This document shows, piece after piece, positions 20,366 to 30,564 of a stretch of DNA of 34,816 bases (the stretch's first letter is position 1; every line of letters starts with the position of its first letter). The translations under genes were made by a program, and so were the position numbers. The stretch lies in contig NZ_PDZB01000027.1 of NCBI RefSeq assembly GCF_002743335.1, positions 1-34,816 on the forward strand. Reading direction: 5' to 3'. Source of the DNA: Sporosarcina sp. P32b. Its GTDB lineage: Bacteria > Bacillota > Bacilli > Bacillales_A > Planococcaceae. The notes below the pieces were generated by a model that saw only the letters and a program-made list of their open reading frames with translations, was not told the origin of the DNA and made no database searches.

Positions 20366-22081
20366 CTACCTTTCTATATGAGGGATTAATAGTTCATTTT
20401 TCATTACTTGTAAGACACCAACCGGCGTGATACGGACATATGGCAAGTGAACAGATTGAAGGAATAATAATGTATATACAGCATCTCCATGTGCATAGCC
20501 ACGTTGTCCTAACGCCTTTTTCATTGCTAGCTCTTCTTCGATGATTACTTCCATCGGTTGAACGGACAATCCGCCTGCGACCGCTAGTTGTAATGTTTCA
20601 ATAATCTTACCATTTTCAGCGAGTGCCATGCCTCCGCCTATATTCTTGATTTCATCAAATGCTCGCTTCATCTCTTGCCAATCCTGTCCTATCAATAATA
20701 CATCTCCAGTATTTGAATAGGAAGATGCAAAACCTTGCAGATCATTCCCGAACCCTTTCAATATAGTATTGACACGCCATTTCCCGTTCTTATCCAGTAA
20801 TATCAAATAGCATTCATCGCCAGAGGCAATAGTTGGACTACTGAGATCCAGCTCACTTTCGTATACTTTCGTAATCACATCATTTACCATCTGAATCCCC
20901 GTTGAAGACGGGAATGTAAAGTCTTCATCTGTCAGTTCATAAGGCAAGTCGAATACCGGCATCACTTTCCAATCTACCGCTTTGAATGCAGTAGACGATG
21001 TACTATCTCGAAGTACCCACTTCCCTTTTGATAATACATCAGTCGGGACAGGATTATATTCATCTTCTAAAAAGTTCAACGTTGCAAACCGGCCTGTCGC
21101 AATTACACTATGCAAGTCCGTAATATCGTAGTACCTCGCCACGTTATATGACGCCATTTGATACGCATAGATCGGTGGTACTCCCGCGTCAAGTGCTATT
21201 TGGATGCATTGGTCCATTACACCGTCTCGGTAGAACGAAGGAGTGGAACCATCAGTCGTCATCATCAAATGATCAAAAACATCCCACCCCTTCTCTACAA
21301 TACCTTTCAATATAACTGGTAGGTCGGGACGAATTGAAGAATACCGTAATGTAGCAGCATACCCTTGCTGTAAGCGTCTTTCCACTTCGTCTACAGTCAT
21401 CGCCTCATGATCACCGTCCGCTCCAAGCAATTTCATTCGAGCTAATGTACGTTCCGATGCACCTGGAAAATGTCCTTCGATCTTTTTACCGAGTCGTTTC
21501 GATTCCCGTAAAGACTCCATCATTTTTTGATCGCCTCGTATTAATCTTGGCCAACCTGTTAGCTCACCTGTCATTAATACATCAGGTCGCTCCATCCATT
21601 TGGCAATATCAGCAGGATTGAAAAGTTCTTTTTCATTTTGTAGTACGGTTTGCGAATCTACACGTGCCCACCAATAAAATGAGAATGGCAGTTCATTCAG
21701 TTGATCAATGAATGTAAATGCTGTTTGCTGATCCAACATCGAGAACAAGATGAGATTGTCTGATATGAAAGTTGTTGTTCCTCGACGGGATGCATAGTCT
21801 GCAAATGTTTCTGGATTATATAATTGGAATGGATGGACATGCGGCTCGATGTATCCCGGAACTATTTTCTTTCCGGAAGCGTCAACACGTTCTGTTCCTT
21901 CAAGCATAGTCGGCATGCGCTTCCCTACATAAACGATCCGATCACCTTGAATCCAAATGTTTCCTTGCATCCATTTCTTGAATATAGAATGTAAGTAGGT
22001 AGCGTTTTCAATTACGATATCAGGCGCTTTCTGTCCATTAATAATCGCAAGTTGTGACTGTATTTCTTTTGCACTCCACAT
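20366..22081 (-). CDS. yerA: Adenine deaminase-like amidohydrolase YerA
   Basis: This protein, about 571 residues, belongs to the amidohydrolase superfamily and is closest to adenine deaminase. The metal-binding HxH is in PGYIEPHVHPFQLYNP, and GHFPGASE and DGDHEAMT are further conserved stretches. Adenine deaminase turns adenine into hypoxanthine plus ammonia, which would fit its place near the purine operon. However, YerA-type proteins are a distinct branch and the activity is not certain. An in-frame GTG lies at 22090. The ATG at 22081, five bases after GGTGA, is preferred. It leads the yerA-yerB-yerC unit. Confidence 0.82.
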   Translation of the reverse strand: MWSAKEIQSQLAIINGQKAPDIVIENATYLHSIFKKWMQGNIWIQGDRIVYVGKRMPTMLEGTERVDASGKKIVPGYIEPHVHPFQLYNPETFADYASRRGTTTFISDNLILFSMLDQQTAFTFIDQLNELPFSFYWWARVDSQTVLQNEKELFNPADIAKWMERPDVLMTGELTGWPRLIRGDQKMMESLRESKRLGKKIEGHFPGASERTLARMKLLGADGDHEAMTVDEVERRLQQGYAATLRYSSIRPDLPVILKGIVEKGWDVFDHLMMTTDGSTPSFYRDGVMDQCIQIALDAGVPPIYAYQMASYNVARYYDITDLHSVIATGRFATLNFLEDEYNPVPTDVLSKGKWVLRDSTSSTAFKAVDWKVMPVFDLPYELTDEDFTFPSSTGIQMVNDVITKVYESELDLSSPTIASGDECYLILLDKNGKWRVNTILKGFGNDLQGFASSYSNTGDVLLIGQDWQEMKRAFDEIKNIGGGMALAENGKIIETLQLAVAGGLSVQPMEVIIEEELAMKKALGQRGYAHGDAVYTLLFLQSVHLPYVRITPVGVLQVMKNELLIPHIER

Positions 22082-22178
22082 GCCGATCACCGTCCCTTAA
22101 AAGTAGTTTTCCTGTTTGTTAACTATTGCTTTATAGTAACATAGCAATTCAATCTGGAATAGCTTTGTCATGCAAAGG

Positions 22179-22297
22179 TTATACACAAGAGACTTTTCAT
22201 TAATCCACAAGATAACAGACACTTACACACATTACCAACAACTTATTCACACTTTTTCCACTAATAAACCACAATTTATCGAAGGCGCTGTGGATAA
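22179..22297. promoter_or_regulatory. Cluster of DnaA-box-like sequences between purD and yerA
   Basis: Three perfect matches to TTATNCACA are present: TTATACACA (22179-22187, plus), TTATTCACA (22243-22251, plus) and TTATCCACA (22289-22297, minus). Near matches are TAATCCACA at 22201-22209, TTACACACA at 22223-22231, and weaker ones at about 22255 and 22265. This is far denser than chance within 120 bases. The cluster lies in the roughly 350-base gene-free gap (22082-22430), which otherwise holds only the pur terminator. DnaA binding is inferred. Confidence 0.55.
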
Positions 22298-22374
22298 CCT
22301 GTTTTTCAAACGAACTAAATAGTATGTAACCTCAAAGAACAGGTCGCGGTTTGAAGTAGACATTTTTTAGCATT

Positions 22375-22420
22375 AAAAAAGACTGCGCTAGAAGTAATAT
22401 CACACTTCTAGCACAGTCCT
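22375..22420 (-). terminator. Intrinsic terminator of the purine operon
   Basis: On the minus strand GGACTGTGCTAGAAGT pairs with ACTTCTAGCGCAGTC around an 8-base loop, with one mismatch, and is followed by T6. It starts 11 bases after the purD stop codon. Confidence 0.92.
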
Positions 22421-22430
22421 GTTTCATCCT

Positions 22431-23690
22431 TTATTCAAATGTACGCCATCCAATATCCGTACGGTGGAAGAATCCATCCCATTTTTGATCGGCAAGACCA
22501 GTGTAAACTTTCTCTTGTGCTTCTTTTAGTGTAGCTGCTTTCGCCGCAACAAGAAGTACACGTCCACCGTTTCCAACAAAGTGATCATCCTCTAGCTTCG
22601 TTCCTGCATGGAAGACGTCAAGCCCTTGATTAGTCAGTATATCAAGTTTTGGAAGTGCGTGACCATTCACTACATCAGAAGGATACCCTTCCGATGCAAT
22701 GACAACGCCTAACATCGCTTCTTCATGCCACTCAAGATCGAACGATTCTCCAGCCAGTAGAGCTTCCATGAACTTACCAAAATCTGATTTCATACGCGGT
22801 AAGACGACTTGTGTTTCCGGATCGCCAAATCGGGCATTGAATTCAATAACTTTTGGACCTTGCTCCGTAAGTATTAATCCTGCATAGAGGATGCCTGTGA
22901 AAGGAATTCCTTCTTCTGTCATAGCATCAACCGTTGGTACGACTACGCGATCGTATGCTTCCTGCACAATTGCATCCGAAATTTGTGGAACTGGGGAATA
23001 AGCTCCCATTCCGCCTGTATTCGGACCGCGATCTCCGTCATATGCTCGTTTATGATCTTGTGCAATCACCATTGGATAGATTTGTCCGTCATGGACGAAC
23101 GACATATAAGAGAACTCTTCGCCGTCGAGAAATTCTTCTACCACAACACGTGATGATGATTCACCGAACTTTTGATTGCCGATCATGTCATCAACCGCAT
23201 CTAATGCTTCCTGTAATTCCATCGCAACAATTACGCCTTTTCCAGCTGCCAATCCGTCAGCTTTCACTACGATTGGGGCACCTTGTTCGCGGATGAACGA
23301 CTTTGCTTCTTCAGCATCCGTGAATGTTCCATAGGCTGCTGTGGGAATATCATACTTGTCCATGATTTCCTTGGCGAATGACTTACTGCCTTCGATACGA
23401 GCAGCTGCCTGAGTCGGTCCGAATACCGTTAAACCTTTGTCTAGGAAATAATCGGCAATTCCTTCTGCTAGCGGCTGTTCTGGTCCAACGAACGTCAACG
23501 TAACACGCTGTTCGATTGCGAAATCTGCCAAAGCCTCAAAGTCTGTAGCTGCAATTTTCACACATGTTGCATCTTGCTGCATACCGTCGTTGCCAGGCGC
23601 TACAAATACTTCTGATACAGAAGGCGCTTGGTTGAACTGTTTAGCTATCGCATGTTCACGACCGCCACTTCCAATTACAAGAACTTTCAT
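22431..23690 (-). CDS. purD: Phosphoribosylamine-glycine ligase
   Basis: This enzyme does the second step of purine synthesis, joining glycine to phosphoribosylamine with ATP to make GAR. It is an ATP-grasp protein of about 419 residues. Visible motifs are VIGSGGREHAI at the N-terminus, VVKADGLAAGKGV for ATP binding, QDHKRAYDGDRGPNTGGMG and the metal-binding EFNARFGDPE. The ATG at 23690 is placed nine bases after AGGGAG; an in-frame ATG lies two codons earlier. It is the last gene of the pur operon, 21 bases after purH. Confidence 0.97.
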   Translation of the reverse strand: MKVLVIGSGGREHAIAKQFNQAPSVSEVFVAPGNDGMQQDATCVKIAATDFEALADFAIEQRVTLTFVGPEQPLAEGIADYFLDKGLTVFGPTQAAARIEGSKSFAKEIMDKYDIPTAAYGTFTDAEEAKSFIREQGAPIVVKADGLAAGKGVIVAMELQEALDAVDDMIGNQKFGESSSRVVVEEFLDGEEFSYMSFVHDGQIYPMVIAQDHKRAYDGDRGPNTGGMGAYSPVPQISDAIVQEAYDRVVVPTVDAMTEEGIPFTGILYAGLILTEQGPKVIEFNARFGDPETQVVLPRMKSDFGKFMEALLAGESFDLEWHEEAMLGVVIASEGYPSDVVNGHALPKLDILTNQGLDVFHAGTKLEDDHFVGNGGRVLLVAAKAATLKEAQEKVYTGLADQKWDGFFHRTDIGWRTFE

Positions 23691-23711
23691 GTTCATCTAC
23701 TCCCTGCACTC

Positions 23712-25247
23712 TTAATGTTTGAAATGACGTACGCCTGTGAATACCATCGTAATGCCGTATTCATTGGCTTTTTTAATGGAATCTGCATCTTTTACGGAAC
23801 CACCTGGTTGAATGATTGCCGTAATACCTGCTTTTGCCGCTGCTTCAACTGTATCATCCATAGGGAAGAATGCGTCAGATGCAAGTGCTGCTCCTTTTGC
23901 ACGTTCGCCTGCTTGTGTCAGAGCGATTTTTGCAGCACCTACACGGTTCATCTGACCTGCACCTACACCAATTGTCATATGCTCATCTGTTACGACGATC
24001 GCATTAGATTTCACGTGTTTCACAACTGCCCATCCCAGCTTCATCGCATTCCATTCTGCTTCGGTAGGCTCTCGGTCTGTTGCCACTTTGATATCCGCTT
24101 CTTCAAAACCGTGAGCATCAGGTTGTTGCATTAATAATCCACCTTCAACAGATACTGTGTTCCACTGATCTTTTTTCTGCTGTTTAAATGAAATTGTTAG
24201 AAGACGTATGTTTTTCTTCTTCGTCAACGTCTCAAGTGCTTCTTCTGTAAATGAAGGGGCAATGACGATTTCAAGGAATATATCAGCAAGTTGCACAGCT
24301 GTTTCCTGATCAACTTCTTTATTTAATGCAATGATTCCACCAAAAATAGATGTAGAATCTGCTTCATAAGCTTTTTGGAAAGCTTCAGCGATCGTCTCGC
24401 CTGTACCTACACCACATGGATTCATGTGCTTAACTGCTACAGCCGCGGGCTCAGTAAATTCCTTTACTATTTGAATCGCTGCATTGGCATCTTGGATATT
24501 ATTATAAGACAATTCTTTTCCATGAAGCTGTTCGGCATAGGCAATCGAGAAATCAGATCCAAGTGGACGACTATAGAATGCCGCCTGCTGATGAGGATTT
24601 TCACCATAACGCAATGGTTGCTTCAACTCGTATGTATACGTAACTTGTTCTGGGAATTGTTCTCCCGCTAGGTCTGTCAAATAGCCAGAAATTAATGAAT
24701 CATAAGCTGCCGTGTGACGGAACACTTTAGCCGCTAAACGTCGGCGTGTTTCAAGAGTCGTCTTGCCATCCGCTTTCAGTTCGTCGAGTACTGCACTGTA
24801 GTCAGCTGCATCCACAATGACTGTCACGTATGCGTGATTCTTTGCAGACGCGCGAAGCATTGCGGGTCCACCAATATCGATATTTTCGATTGCATCTTCT
24901 GCTGATACATCCGGTTTGGAAATCGTTTCTTTGAAAGGATACAAGTTTACACAGACTACATCGATTGGCTGGATGCCATGCTCTTCCATTTGTGCCTGAT
25001 GTCCAGGATCATCTTGCTTAGCAAGTAATCCACCGTGAATCATCGGGTTCAATGTTTTCACGCGGCCTTCCATGATTTCTGGGAATCCTGTTACTTCATC
25101 TACAGCCGTTACAGCAACACCATTGTCTTTCAAATGCTTCATCGTACCACCCGTAGACAATAATTCATATCCAAGCTGTTCGAGTTCTTTCGCAAATTCT
25201 AGTATCCCACTTTTATCTGATACGCTTAACAATGCGCGTTTTTTCAA
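23712..25247 (-). CDS. purH: Bifunctional AICAR transformylase/IMP cyclohydrolase
   Basis: This protein does the last two steps to IMP, formylating AICAR and closing the ring. It has 511 residues. The N-terminal MGS-like cyclohydrolase domain starts at [14 protein letters not shown] and includes LLSTGGT. The transformylase domain has LRYGENPHQ, the catalytic VKHMNPCG, and a C-terminus ending FTGVRHFKH. The frame stays open to 25352, but that extension covers the purN end and a hairpin. TTG at 25247, eight to nine bases after GGAGG, gives the family start. A terminator-like hairpin stands between purN and this gene. Confidence 0.96.
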   Translation of the reverse strand: MKKRALLSVSDKSGILEFAKELEQLGYELLSTGGTMKHLKDNGVAVTAVDEVTGFPEIMEGRVKTLNPMIHGGLLAKQDDPGHQAQMEEHGIQPIDVVCVNLYPFKETISKPDVSAEDAIENIDIGGPAMLRASAKNHAYVTVIVDAADYSAVLDELKADGKTTLETRRRLAAKVFRHTAAYDSLISGYLTDLAGEQFPEQVTYTYELKQPLRYGENPHQQAAFYSRPLGSDFSIAYAEQLHGKELSYNNIQDANAAIQIVKEFTEPAAVAVKHMNPCGVGTGETIAEAFQKAYEADSTSIFGGIIALNKEVDQETAVQLADIFLEIVIAPSFTEEALETLTKKKNIRLLTISFKQQKKDQWNTVSVEGGLLMQQPDAHGFEEADIKVATDREPTEAEWNAMKLGWAVVKHVKSNAIVVTDEHMTIGVGAGQMNRVGAAKIALTQAGERAKGAALASDAFFPMDDTVEAAAKAGITAIIQPGGSVKDADSIKKANEYGITMVFTGVRHFKH

Positions 25248-25267
25248 AGGAATTCCCTCCAGTTTAT

Positions 25268-25294
25268 AAAAAAAGCCTGTCATCACAACAGGCT
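25268..25294 (-). terminator. Terminator-like hairpin between purN and purH
   Basis: On the minus strand AGCCTGT and ACAGGCT form a perfect 7-bp stem with a 7-base loop, followed directly by a run of seven T. It starts immediately after the purN stop codon and 20 bases before the purH TTG. By sequence it is a good intrinsic terminator inside the operon, so it could lower or regulate purHD expression. Confidence 0.8.
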
Positions 25295-25296
25295 CA

Positions 25297-25866
25297 TCAT
25301 TTTTTAAATAAGTTTTGCAATGTTGCTGTATATAGTTCGTGTTCCACGGCATGGATAGCTAAAGCAGTTTGTTCAACATCTCCATCGATAACGTCCACTG
25401 CGCGCTGTGCTAAAATTGGACCTGTATCCATTCCTTCATCTACAAGATGAACTGTGACACCCGTTATTTTAACGCCGGCAGCTACTGCTTGTCCGATCGC
25501 ATCCTTTCCTGGGAAGGAAGGCAATAGAGACGGATGGATGTTGATGATCCGTTCAGGATACGCTGCCAATAATACAGGACCAATCAATCGCATGTAGCCA
25601 GCTAATATTAACCATTCTACTTGTGCTTCTTGTAATGCTTTGAGTATAGCTTGTTCATAGGCATCCTTCGTTTCGAAGTCACGAGGTCGAATGGCTGCAA
25701 TTGAAATACCTATTTTGTTCGCCCGTTCATTGACGAAAGCATCCGGTTTATCTGTCACCATCAAAACAATTTCAGCTGGAATGCGCCCCGCTTCACATGC
25801 TTCTGCCAAAGCGGCAAAGTTACTGCCGCTGCCTGAAGCAAATACTGCGATCTTTACTTTATTCAT
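25297..25866 (-). CDS. purN: Phosphoribosylglycinamide formyltransferase
   Basis: This enzyme transfers a formyl group from 10-formyltetrahydrofolate to GAR. It has 189 residues, the normal length. The N-terminal FASGSGSNF loop binds the GAR phosphate. The catalytic Asn and His are in [14 protein letters not shown], and the catalytic Asp in [12 protein letters not shown]. The start ATG overlaps the purM stop by four bases (ATGA), so translation is coupled. The upstream ribosome-binding sequence is weak, which fits coupling. Confidence 0.97.
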   Translation of the reverse strand: MNKVKIAVFASGSGSNFAALAEACEAGRIPAEIVLMVTDKPDAFVNERANKIGISIAAIRPRDFETKDAYEQAILKALQEAQVEWLILAGYMRLIGPVLLAAYPERIINIHPSLLPSFPGKDAIGQAVAAGVKITGVTVHLVDEGMDTGPILAQRAVDVIDGDVEQTALAIHAVEHELYTATLQNLFKK

Positions 25867-26921
25867 TCTGACAATGTCCCGTCATGTTCACCGTTAAATG
25901 TTACGCCTTCTTGCTTCGTAACACGTCCGATTACATATGCTTCTTCACCATGTGCTTTAGCGATTTCGATTGCTTTTTCAGCTTCTGCTTCCGGTAAGGC
26001 TACGACAAATCCAACACCCATGTTGAAAACGCTATATAAATCGCGATCCGTTAATTCGCCTTTTTCTTTTAACATGTGGAATACCGGAAGTACAGGCCAA
26101 GCACCTAAATCTACTTCTACTCCAAATCCTTCCGAGAACATACGTGGAAGGTTTTCGAAAAATCCGCCGCCTGTAATATGACCCATAGAGTGCACATCAA
26201 GCTGTTGGTGCATTTCAAGTACCGGCTTAGCATAGATCTTAGTCGGCTGTAATAACGCATCCGCTACTGTGCCAAGATCTTCAAAGCCTTCAATCGTGCC
26301 GTTAATATCCGCGCCCAATTGTTCAAATACGATATGGCGTACTAAAGAGTAGCCGTTCGAGTGAATACCGCTCGATGCGATTCCAACTAGTACGTCACCT
26401 TCTTGCACACGCTCGCCTGTTACCAGCTTGCTCTTTTCACAAGCTCCTACTGCAAAACCAGCCAAATCATATTCATCTTCCTCGTAGAGACCTGGCATTT
26501 CAGCCGTTTCTCCACCTATCAATGCCGCACCCGATTGTACACAACCATCCGCTACTCCTTTGACGATTGCTTCCACTTTTTCAGGTACTGCTTTACCTAG
26601 TGCTACATAGTCAAGGAAATACAGAGGCTCTGCACCTTGCGCTACGATATCATTCACACACATTGCGACACAGTCAATCCCAATTGTGTCATGACGGTCC
26701 GCCATGAAAGCCAATTTCAACTTCGTGCCAACACCGTCTGTACCAGAAATGAGGACTGGTTCTTTATATTCCAGCGCAGATAGATCGAACATTCCGCCGA
26801 ACCCACCAAAAGCACCTGCCACCCCTTTACGAGATGTTCGTGCTACGTGAGACTTCATGCGTTCAACTGACTCATAGCCAGCTTCAATATTAACTCCCGC
26901 TTTTTCATATGCCTTCGACAT
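25863..26921 (-). CDS. purM: Phosphoribosylformylglycinamidine cyclo-ligase (AIR synthetase)
   Basis: This enzyme closes the imidazole ring, converting FGAM and ATP to AIR. It has 352 residues and the PurM/PurL-superfamily fold. Motifs include [10 protein letters not shown], the nucleotide-binding [48 protein letters not shown] and [20 protein letters not shown] lies seven bases before the ATG. It starts 11 bases after the purF stop and overlaps purN. No motif is missing. Confidence 0.97.
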   Translation of the reverse strand: MSKAYEKAGVNIEAGYESVERMKSHVARTSRKGVAGAFGGFGGMFDLSALEYKEPVLISGTDGVGTKLKLAFMADRHDTIGIDCVAMCVNDIVAQGAEPLYFLDYVALGKAVPEKVEAIVKGVADGCVQSGAALIGGETAEMPGLYEEDEYDLAGFAVGACEKSKLVTGERVQEGDVLVGIASSGIHSNGYSLVRHIVFEQLGADINGTIEGFEDLGTVADALLQPTKIYAKPVLEMHQQLDVHSMGHITGGGFFENLPRMFSEGFGVEVDLGAWPVLPVFHMLKEKGELTDRDLYSVFNMGVGFVVALPEAEAEKAIEIAKAHGEEAYVIGRVTKQEGVTFNGEHDGTLSE

Positions 26922-26932
26922 GGAAAGGCCTC

Positions 26933-28357
26933 CTATCGTACGATTTCTTTTTCGTGCGGCATTGCCGTATCCGAATATATCTCTGTCGGATACTCACCTG
27001 TGAAACAAGCCAAACATTGTCCGCAGTTTTTCATTTCTGATGACCGACCATTCGATTCCAACATTCCATCAATTGAAAGGAATGAGAGTGAATCGGCACC
27101 AATCTCATCACGCATTTCATCTATAGTACGACCTGTCGCAAGTAATTCTGAATCAGAACTAATATCCACACCGTAATAACATGGAGCAATTAAAGGTGGT
27201 GAAGCAATGACGACATGTATTTCTTTAGCGCCTGCATCGCGAAGCATAGTGACGATTCGTTTAGATGTTGTACCACGTACAATTGAATCATCGACCATTA
27301 CGACCCGCTTACCGTCCACGACTTGGTGTACTGGTGATAGTTTCATCTTCACGCCTTGTTCACGCAACGCTTGAGATGGTTGTATAAATGTTCGTCCGAC
27401 ATAGCGGTTTTTAATTAATCCCAACTCATATGGAATGCCACTTTGTTCAGAGAATCCAATGGCAGCAGAAATGCTGGAATCTGGAACCCCTGTGACGACG
27501 TCTGCACTAATCTGTACTTCACGAGCCAATTGTTTACCGCAACGTTTACGTGCAGCATGAATATTTATGCCATCGATATTTGAATCCGGACGAGAGAAGT
27601 AGACATATTCCATAGAACACATCGCATTATCTGCGGGTTCTGCAAAACGCTCGGACGTTAATCCATTATCATTAATAATCAGCAATTCACCCGGTTCTAC
27701 TGAACGAACATGTTCAGCACCGATAATTTCAAATGCACAAGTTTCTGATGCAACGACCCACGCATCACCAATTTTCCCTAAAGATAATGGACGCATACCG
27801 TTTGGATCTTGTGCAACCATCAACCCTTCATCTGTCATTAACACGAATGCAAATGCACCTTTTAAAATACTAAGTGCCTTTTTCACTCGGTCTCGGTGAT
27901 TACGTGAACCACTGCTACGTTTGATCAAGTGAGCGAGTACTTCTGTATCAGATGTACTTTGGAAGATACTGCCTTGACGCTCCAAATGTTCTTTCAAATC
28001 TGTCGCATTGATTAGGTTACCGTTATGTGCGATAGCCAAGCTACCCGTTGTTGAACGAAACACTAGTGGCTGAACATTTTCTATACCACGTCCGTCTTTT
28101 GTCGTATAGCGAACTTGCCCAATTGCGCCGCGTCCTTCAAGTGAATTCAGTTTTTCGCCTGAGAACACTTCATTGACCAGACCTTCCCCTTTGACTGCAT
28201 GGAGACCGTTCTCGCCTTTTACAACGATACCGGCTCCTTCCTGTCCACGATGCTGAAGTGCATGCAATGCGTAATAGCTGAGCTGTGCAGCATCGTCATG
28301 TCCCCAAATACCAAATACGCCGCACTCTTCGTTTAGTCCTCTGAGTTCAGCAAGCAT
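26933..28357 (-). CDS. purF: Amidophosphoribosyltransferase
   Basis: This enzyme commits PRPP to purines, making phosphoribosylamine with ammonia from glutamine. It has 474 residues. An 11-residue propeptide ends before the catalytic Cys of CGVFGIWGH. The Fe-S cluster Cys residues of the B. subtilis-type enzyme are seen in [20 protein letters not shown] and CGQCLACF. The PRPP site is [14 protein letters not shown]. Its own glutaminase Cys is intact, in contrast to PurQ. The ATG at 28357, seven bases after AAGGGG, gives the usual start [11 protein letters not shown] and overlaps the purL end by 25 bases. A small oddity is TTKDG where relatives usually have a TAGG-type glutamine loop. Confidence 0.96.
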   Translation of the reverse strand: MLAELRGLNEECGVFGIWGHDDAAQLSYYALHALQHRGQEGAGIVVKGENGLHAVKGEGLVNEVFSGEKLNSLEGRGAIGQVRYTTKDGRGIENVQPLVFRSTTGSLAIAHNGNLINATDLKEHLERQGSIFQSTSDTEVLAHLIKRSSGSRNHRDRVKKALSILKGAFAFVLMTDEGLMVAQDPNGMRPLSLGKIGDAWVVASETCAFEIIGAEHVRSVEPGELLIINDNGLTSERFAEPADNAMCSMEYVYFSRPDSNIDGINIHAARKRCGKQLAREVQISADVVTGVPDSSISAAIGFSEQSGIPYELGLIKNRYVGRTFIQPSQALREQGVKMKLSPVHQVVDGKRVVMVDDSIVRGTTSKRIVTMLRDAGAKEIHVVIASPPLIAPCYYGVDISSDSELLATGRTIDEMRDEIGADSLSFLSIDGMLESNGRSSEMKNCGQCLACFTGEYPTEIYSDTAMPHEKEIVR

Positions 28358-30564
28358 GCAATTGCCCCTTTCCAAGCAGTTTGGAATTCTTCTACCGTCC
28401 CTTCTACTAGGACAGTTCCCTCTGCGTCTTTGATGACGATTTCTTCGCCATCTGTCACTGTTCCGATTTTCACTGCATCTTGAACTTTTTCTTCAAACGC
28501 AGCTACTTGTTCAGCTTGTACCGTAACCAAGAAACGTGACTGTGTTTCACTGAACAATGCAGTAATTGCTGAACCTTCCACTGTTACATCAGCACCCAAA
28601 CCTTGTGAGCCAAATGTACCTTCACAAAGCGCTACTGCAAATCCGCCTTCTGACAAATCATCAGCTGATTGAATCATTCCAGCTTGGATCGCTTGGAGAA
28701 GTTGTTGTTGACGAGTTGCTTCTAAGTCCAAATCGATTGCAGGTGATTTACCGAAGATCTTTCCTTCGATCATTTGTTGCAATTCACTGCCGCCGAATTC
28801 CATTTCTGTTTGACCAATCAAGTAGATTGCATCTCCAGCTTGTTTGAAACCAGGTGTTGTCACTTGGCTTAAATCATGGACGATTCCTACCAAACCAATT
28901 GTTGGTGTTGGATAGATTGGCACACCGTTTACTTCATTGGAAAGAGATACGTTACCGCCGATGACCGGTGCATTCAGTTTGCGACAAGCTTCTGAAATAC
29001 CGTCAGCTGATTTTTCCAGCTGCCAGAATACTTCAGGCTTGTCCGGGCTACCAAAGTTCAAACAGTCAGTCAACGCGATTGGCTCTGCGCCTGAACAGAC
29101 AAGGTTACGTGCAGCTTCAGCCACTGCAATCTTCCCGCCAACTTCTGGATCCAAATAAATGAATCGAGAGTTACAATCCGCTGTCATCGCAATACCTTTG
29201 TTTGTTCCTCTAACACGGATCACACCTGCAGATGCCCCTGGTGCGAGAACAGTATTCGTTCTTGCACCTGTATCGAACTGATTATATACCCACTCTTTAG
29301 AAGCTATCGTAGGACGTTGCAATAAATCGAGTAGTGTCTCTTTCAAGTTCGTTACTTGTGGTTCTGTATTTTCAATCGCCTGGTTTTTCGCAAACGATGC
29401 AGGTTCTTTTGATTCTTTCTGATAGCTTGGTGCATCTTCAGCTAATAGATCTGCTGAAACTTCCGCTGCGACTTCGCCTTTATGAAGCAAACGAAGCATT
29501 TTATCATCTGTTACATGACCGATTGTCGCTGCAGTTATTCCATACTTCGTGAATAGTGCAATGACTTCTTCTTCACGACCTTTTTTCACAACAATCAACA
29601 TACGTTCTTGAGATTCAGACAACATCATTTCATACGCTGTCATATTCTCTTCACGCTGTGGCACAAGATCCAAGTTCAACTCCACACCATAACCAGCTTT
29701 TGAAGCCATTTCTGCTGCTGAAGAAGTAAGACCTGCTGCACCCATATCTTGAATACCGATCAACGCATCTGATTGAACTAGTTCTAGGCAAGCTTCCATC
29801 AATAGCTTTTCAATGAATGGATCTCCTGCTTGCATGACCGGTAGTTCTTGCTCTTCTTCAATAGAAAGTTCGGAAGAAGACATTGTAGCTCCGTGAATTC
29901 CATCACGACCAGTTGTAGCCCCTGCGTATATCACTGTGTTGCCAATTCCAGCTGCGACACCTTTTTGAATATCTTCATGATTCAACAAACCGACTGCCAT
30001 CGCGTTGACTAACGGACGCTTCGAATAGCACTGATCAAACTGAACTTCACCAGCTACTGTCGGGATTCCCATTGCGTTGCCGTAACTCGCGATTCCAGCA
30101 ACTGCTTCCTCAAACAAGAATCTATCTCGAGGGTCTGTTAAATCTCCGAAACGAAGTGAATTGACTAATGCTACCGGACGCGCACCCATAGAGAATACGT
30201 CACGAATAATTCCACCTGCACCTGTTGCTGCACCAATGAAAGGCTCGATTGCTGATGGCGAGTTATGAGATTCCATTTTAAAGACAGCAGCTTGATTATC
30301 ACCGATGTCTACAATTCCAGCACCTTCACCTGGTCCTTGTAATACACGTGCACCTTCAGTAGGAAATCTGCGTAATACAGACTTTGAGCTTTTATACGAA
30401 CAATGTTCTGACCACATAGCAGAAAACAGACCCGTTTCTACGTAATTCGGAGTACGTCCAAGTTTTTCTACCGCACGCTCATACTCTGCATCTGTCATGC
30501 CCATTTGGAGATATAAACGATTCTCTTTGATTTGCTCCGCTGTAGGTTCGTGATTAATTGACAT
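28333..30564 (-). CDS. purL: Phosphoribosylformylglycinamidine synthase, large subunit (small-PurL type)
   Basis: This is the ATP-dependent synthetase subunit that converts FGAR to FGAM with ammonia delivered by PurQ, with PurS as linker. It has about 743 residues, normal for the three-subunit Firmicute system. SEHCSYK is present with its catalytic-region His, as are [36 protein letters not shown] and GGNVSLSNE. The motif usually written ESHNHPSAIEP reads [11 protein letters not shown], so the first His is kept and the second is Ser. The ATG at 30564 is five bases after GGTGA and overlaps the purQ end by 11 bases. The frame is intact and full length. Activity is probable but the altered motif is notable given the changes in PurQ. 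Confidence 0.94.
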   Translation of the reverse strand: MSINHEPTAEQIKENRLYLQMGMTDAEYERAVEKLGRTPNYVETGLFSAMWSEHCSYKSSKSVLRRFPTEGARVLQGPGEGAGIVDIGDNQAAVFKMESHNSPSAIEPFIGAATGAGGIIRDVFSMGARPVALVNSLRFGDLTDPRDRFLFEEAVAGIASYGNAMGIPTVAGEVQFDQCYSKRPLVNAMAVGLLNHEDIQKGVAAGIGNTVIYAGATTGRDGIHGATMSSSELSIEEEQELPVMQAGDPFIEKLLMEACLELVQSDALIGIQDMGAAGLTSSAAEMASKAGYGVELNLDLVPQREENMTAYEMMLSESQERMLIVVKKGREEEVIALFTKYGITAATIGHVTDDKMLRLLHKGEVAAEVSADLLAEDAPSYQKESKEPASFAKNQAIENTEPQVTNLKETLLDLLQRPTIASKEWVYNQFDTGARTNTVLAPGASAGVIRVRGTNKGIAMTADCNSRFIYLDPEVGGKIAVAEAARNLVCSGAEPIALTDCLNFGSPDKPEVFWQLEKSADGISEACRKLNAPVIGGNVSLSNEVNGVPIYPTPTIGLVGIVHDLSQVTTPGFKQAGDAIYLIGQTEMEFGGSELQQMIEGKIFGKSPAIDLDLEATRQQQLLQAIQAGMIQSADDLSEGGFAVALCEGTFGSQGLGADVTVEGSAITALFSETQSRFLVTVQAEQVAAFEEKVQDAVKIGTVTDGEEIVIKDAEGTVLVEGTVEEFQTAWKGAIACLLNSED

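Noticed and set aside
24375..24671. Long plus-strand frames inside purH, gatA, ligA, pcrA, purL and purM
   Set aside because: They are antisense shadows of conserved genes with no ribosome-binding sites, and their products show no recognisable family.
25248..25352. N-terminal extension of purH to an upstream in-frame start
   Set aside because: The extra 35 codons cover the purN end and a terminator hairpin and have no homology to the family start. The TTG at 25247 has GGAGG upstream and gives the normal length.
28937..29158. Substitutions in PurL such as DCLNFGSP and GGNVSLSNE as signs of decay
   Set aside because: From memory, DCLN-type sequences also occur in other Firmicute PurL proteins, so these are within normal variation. 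Only the HNHP change was kept as a finding.
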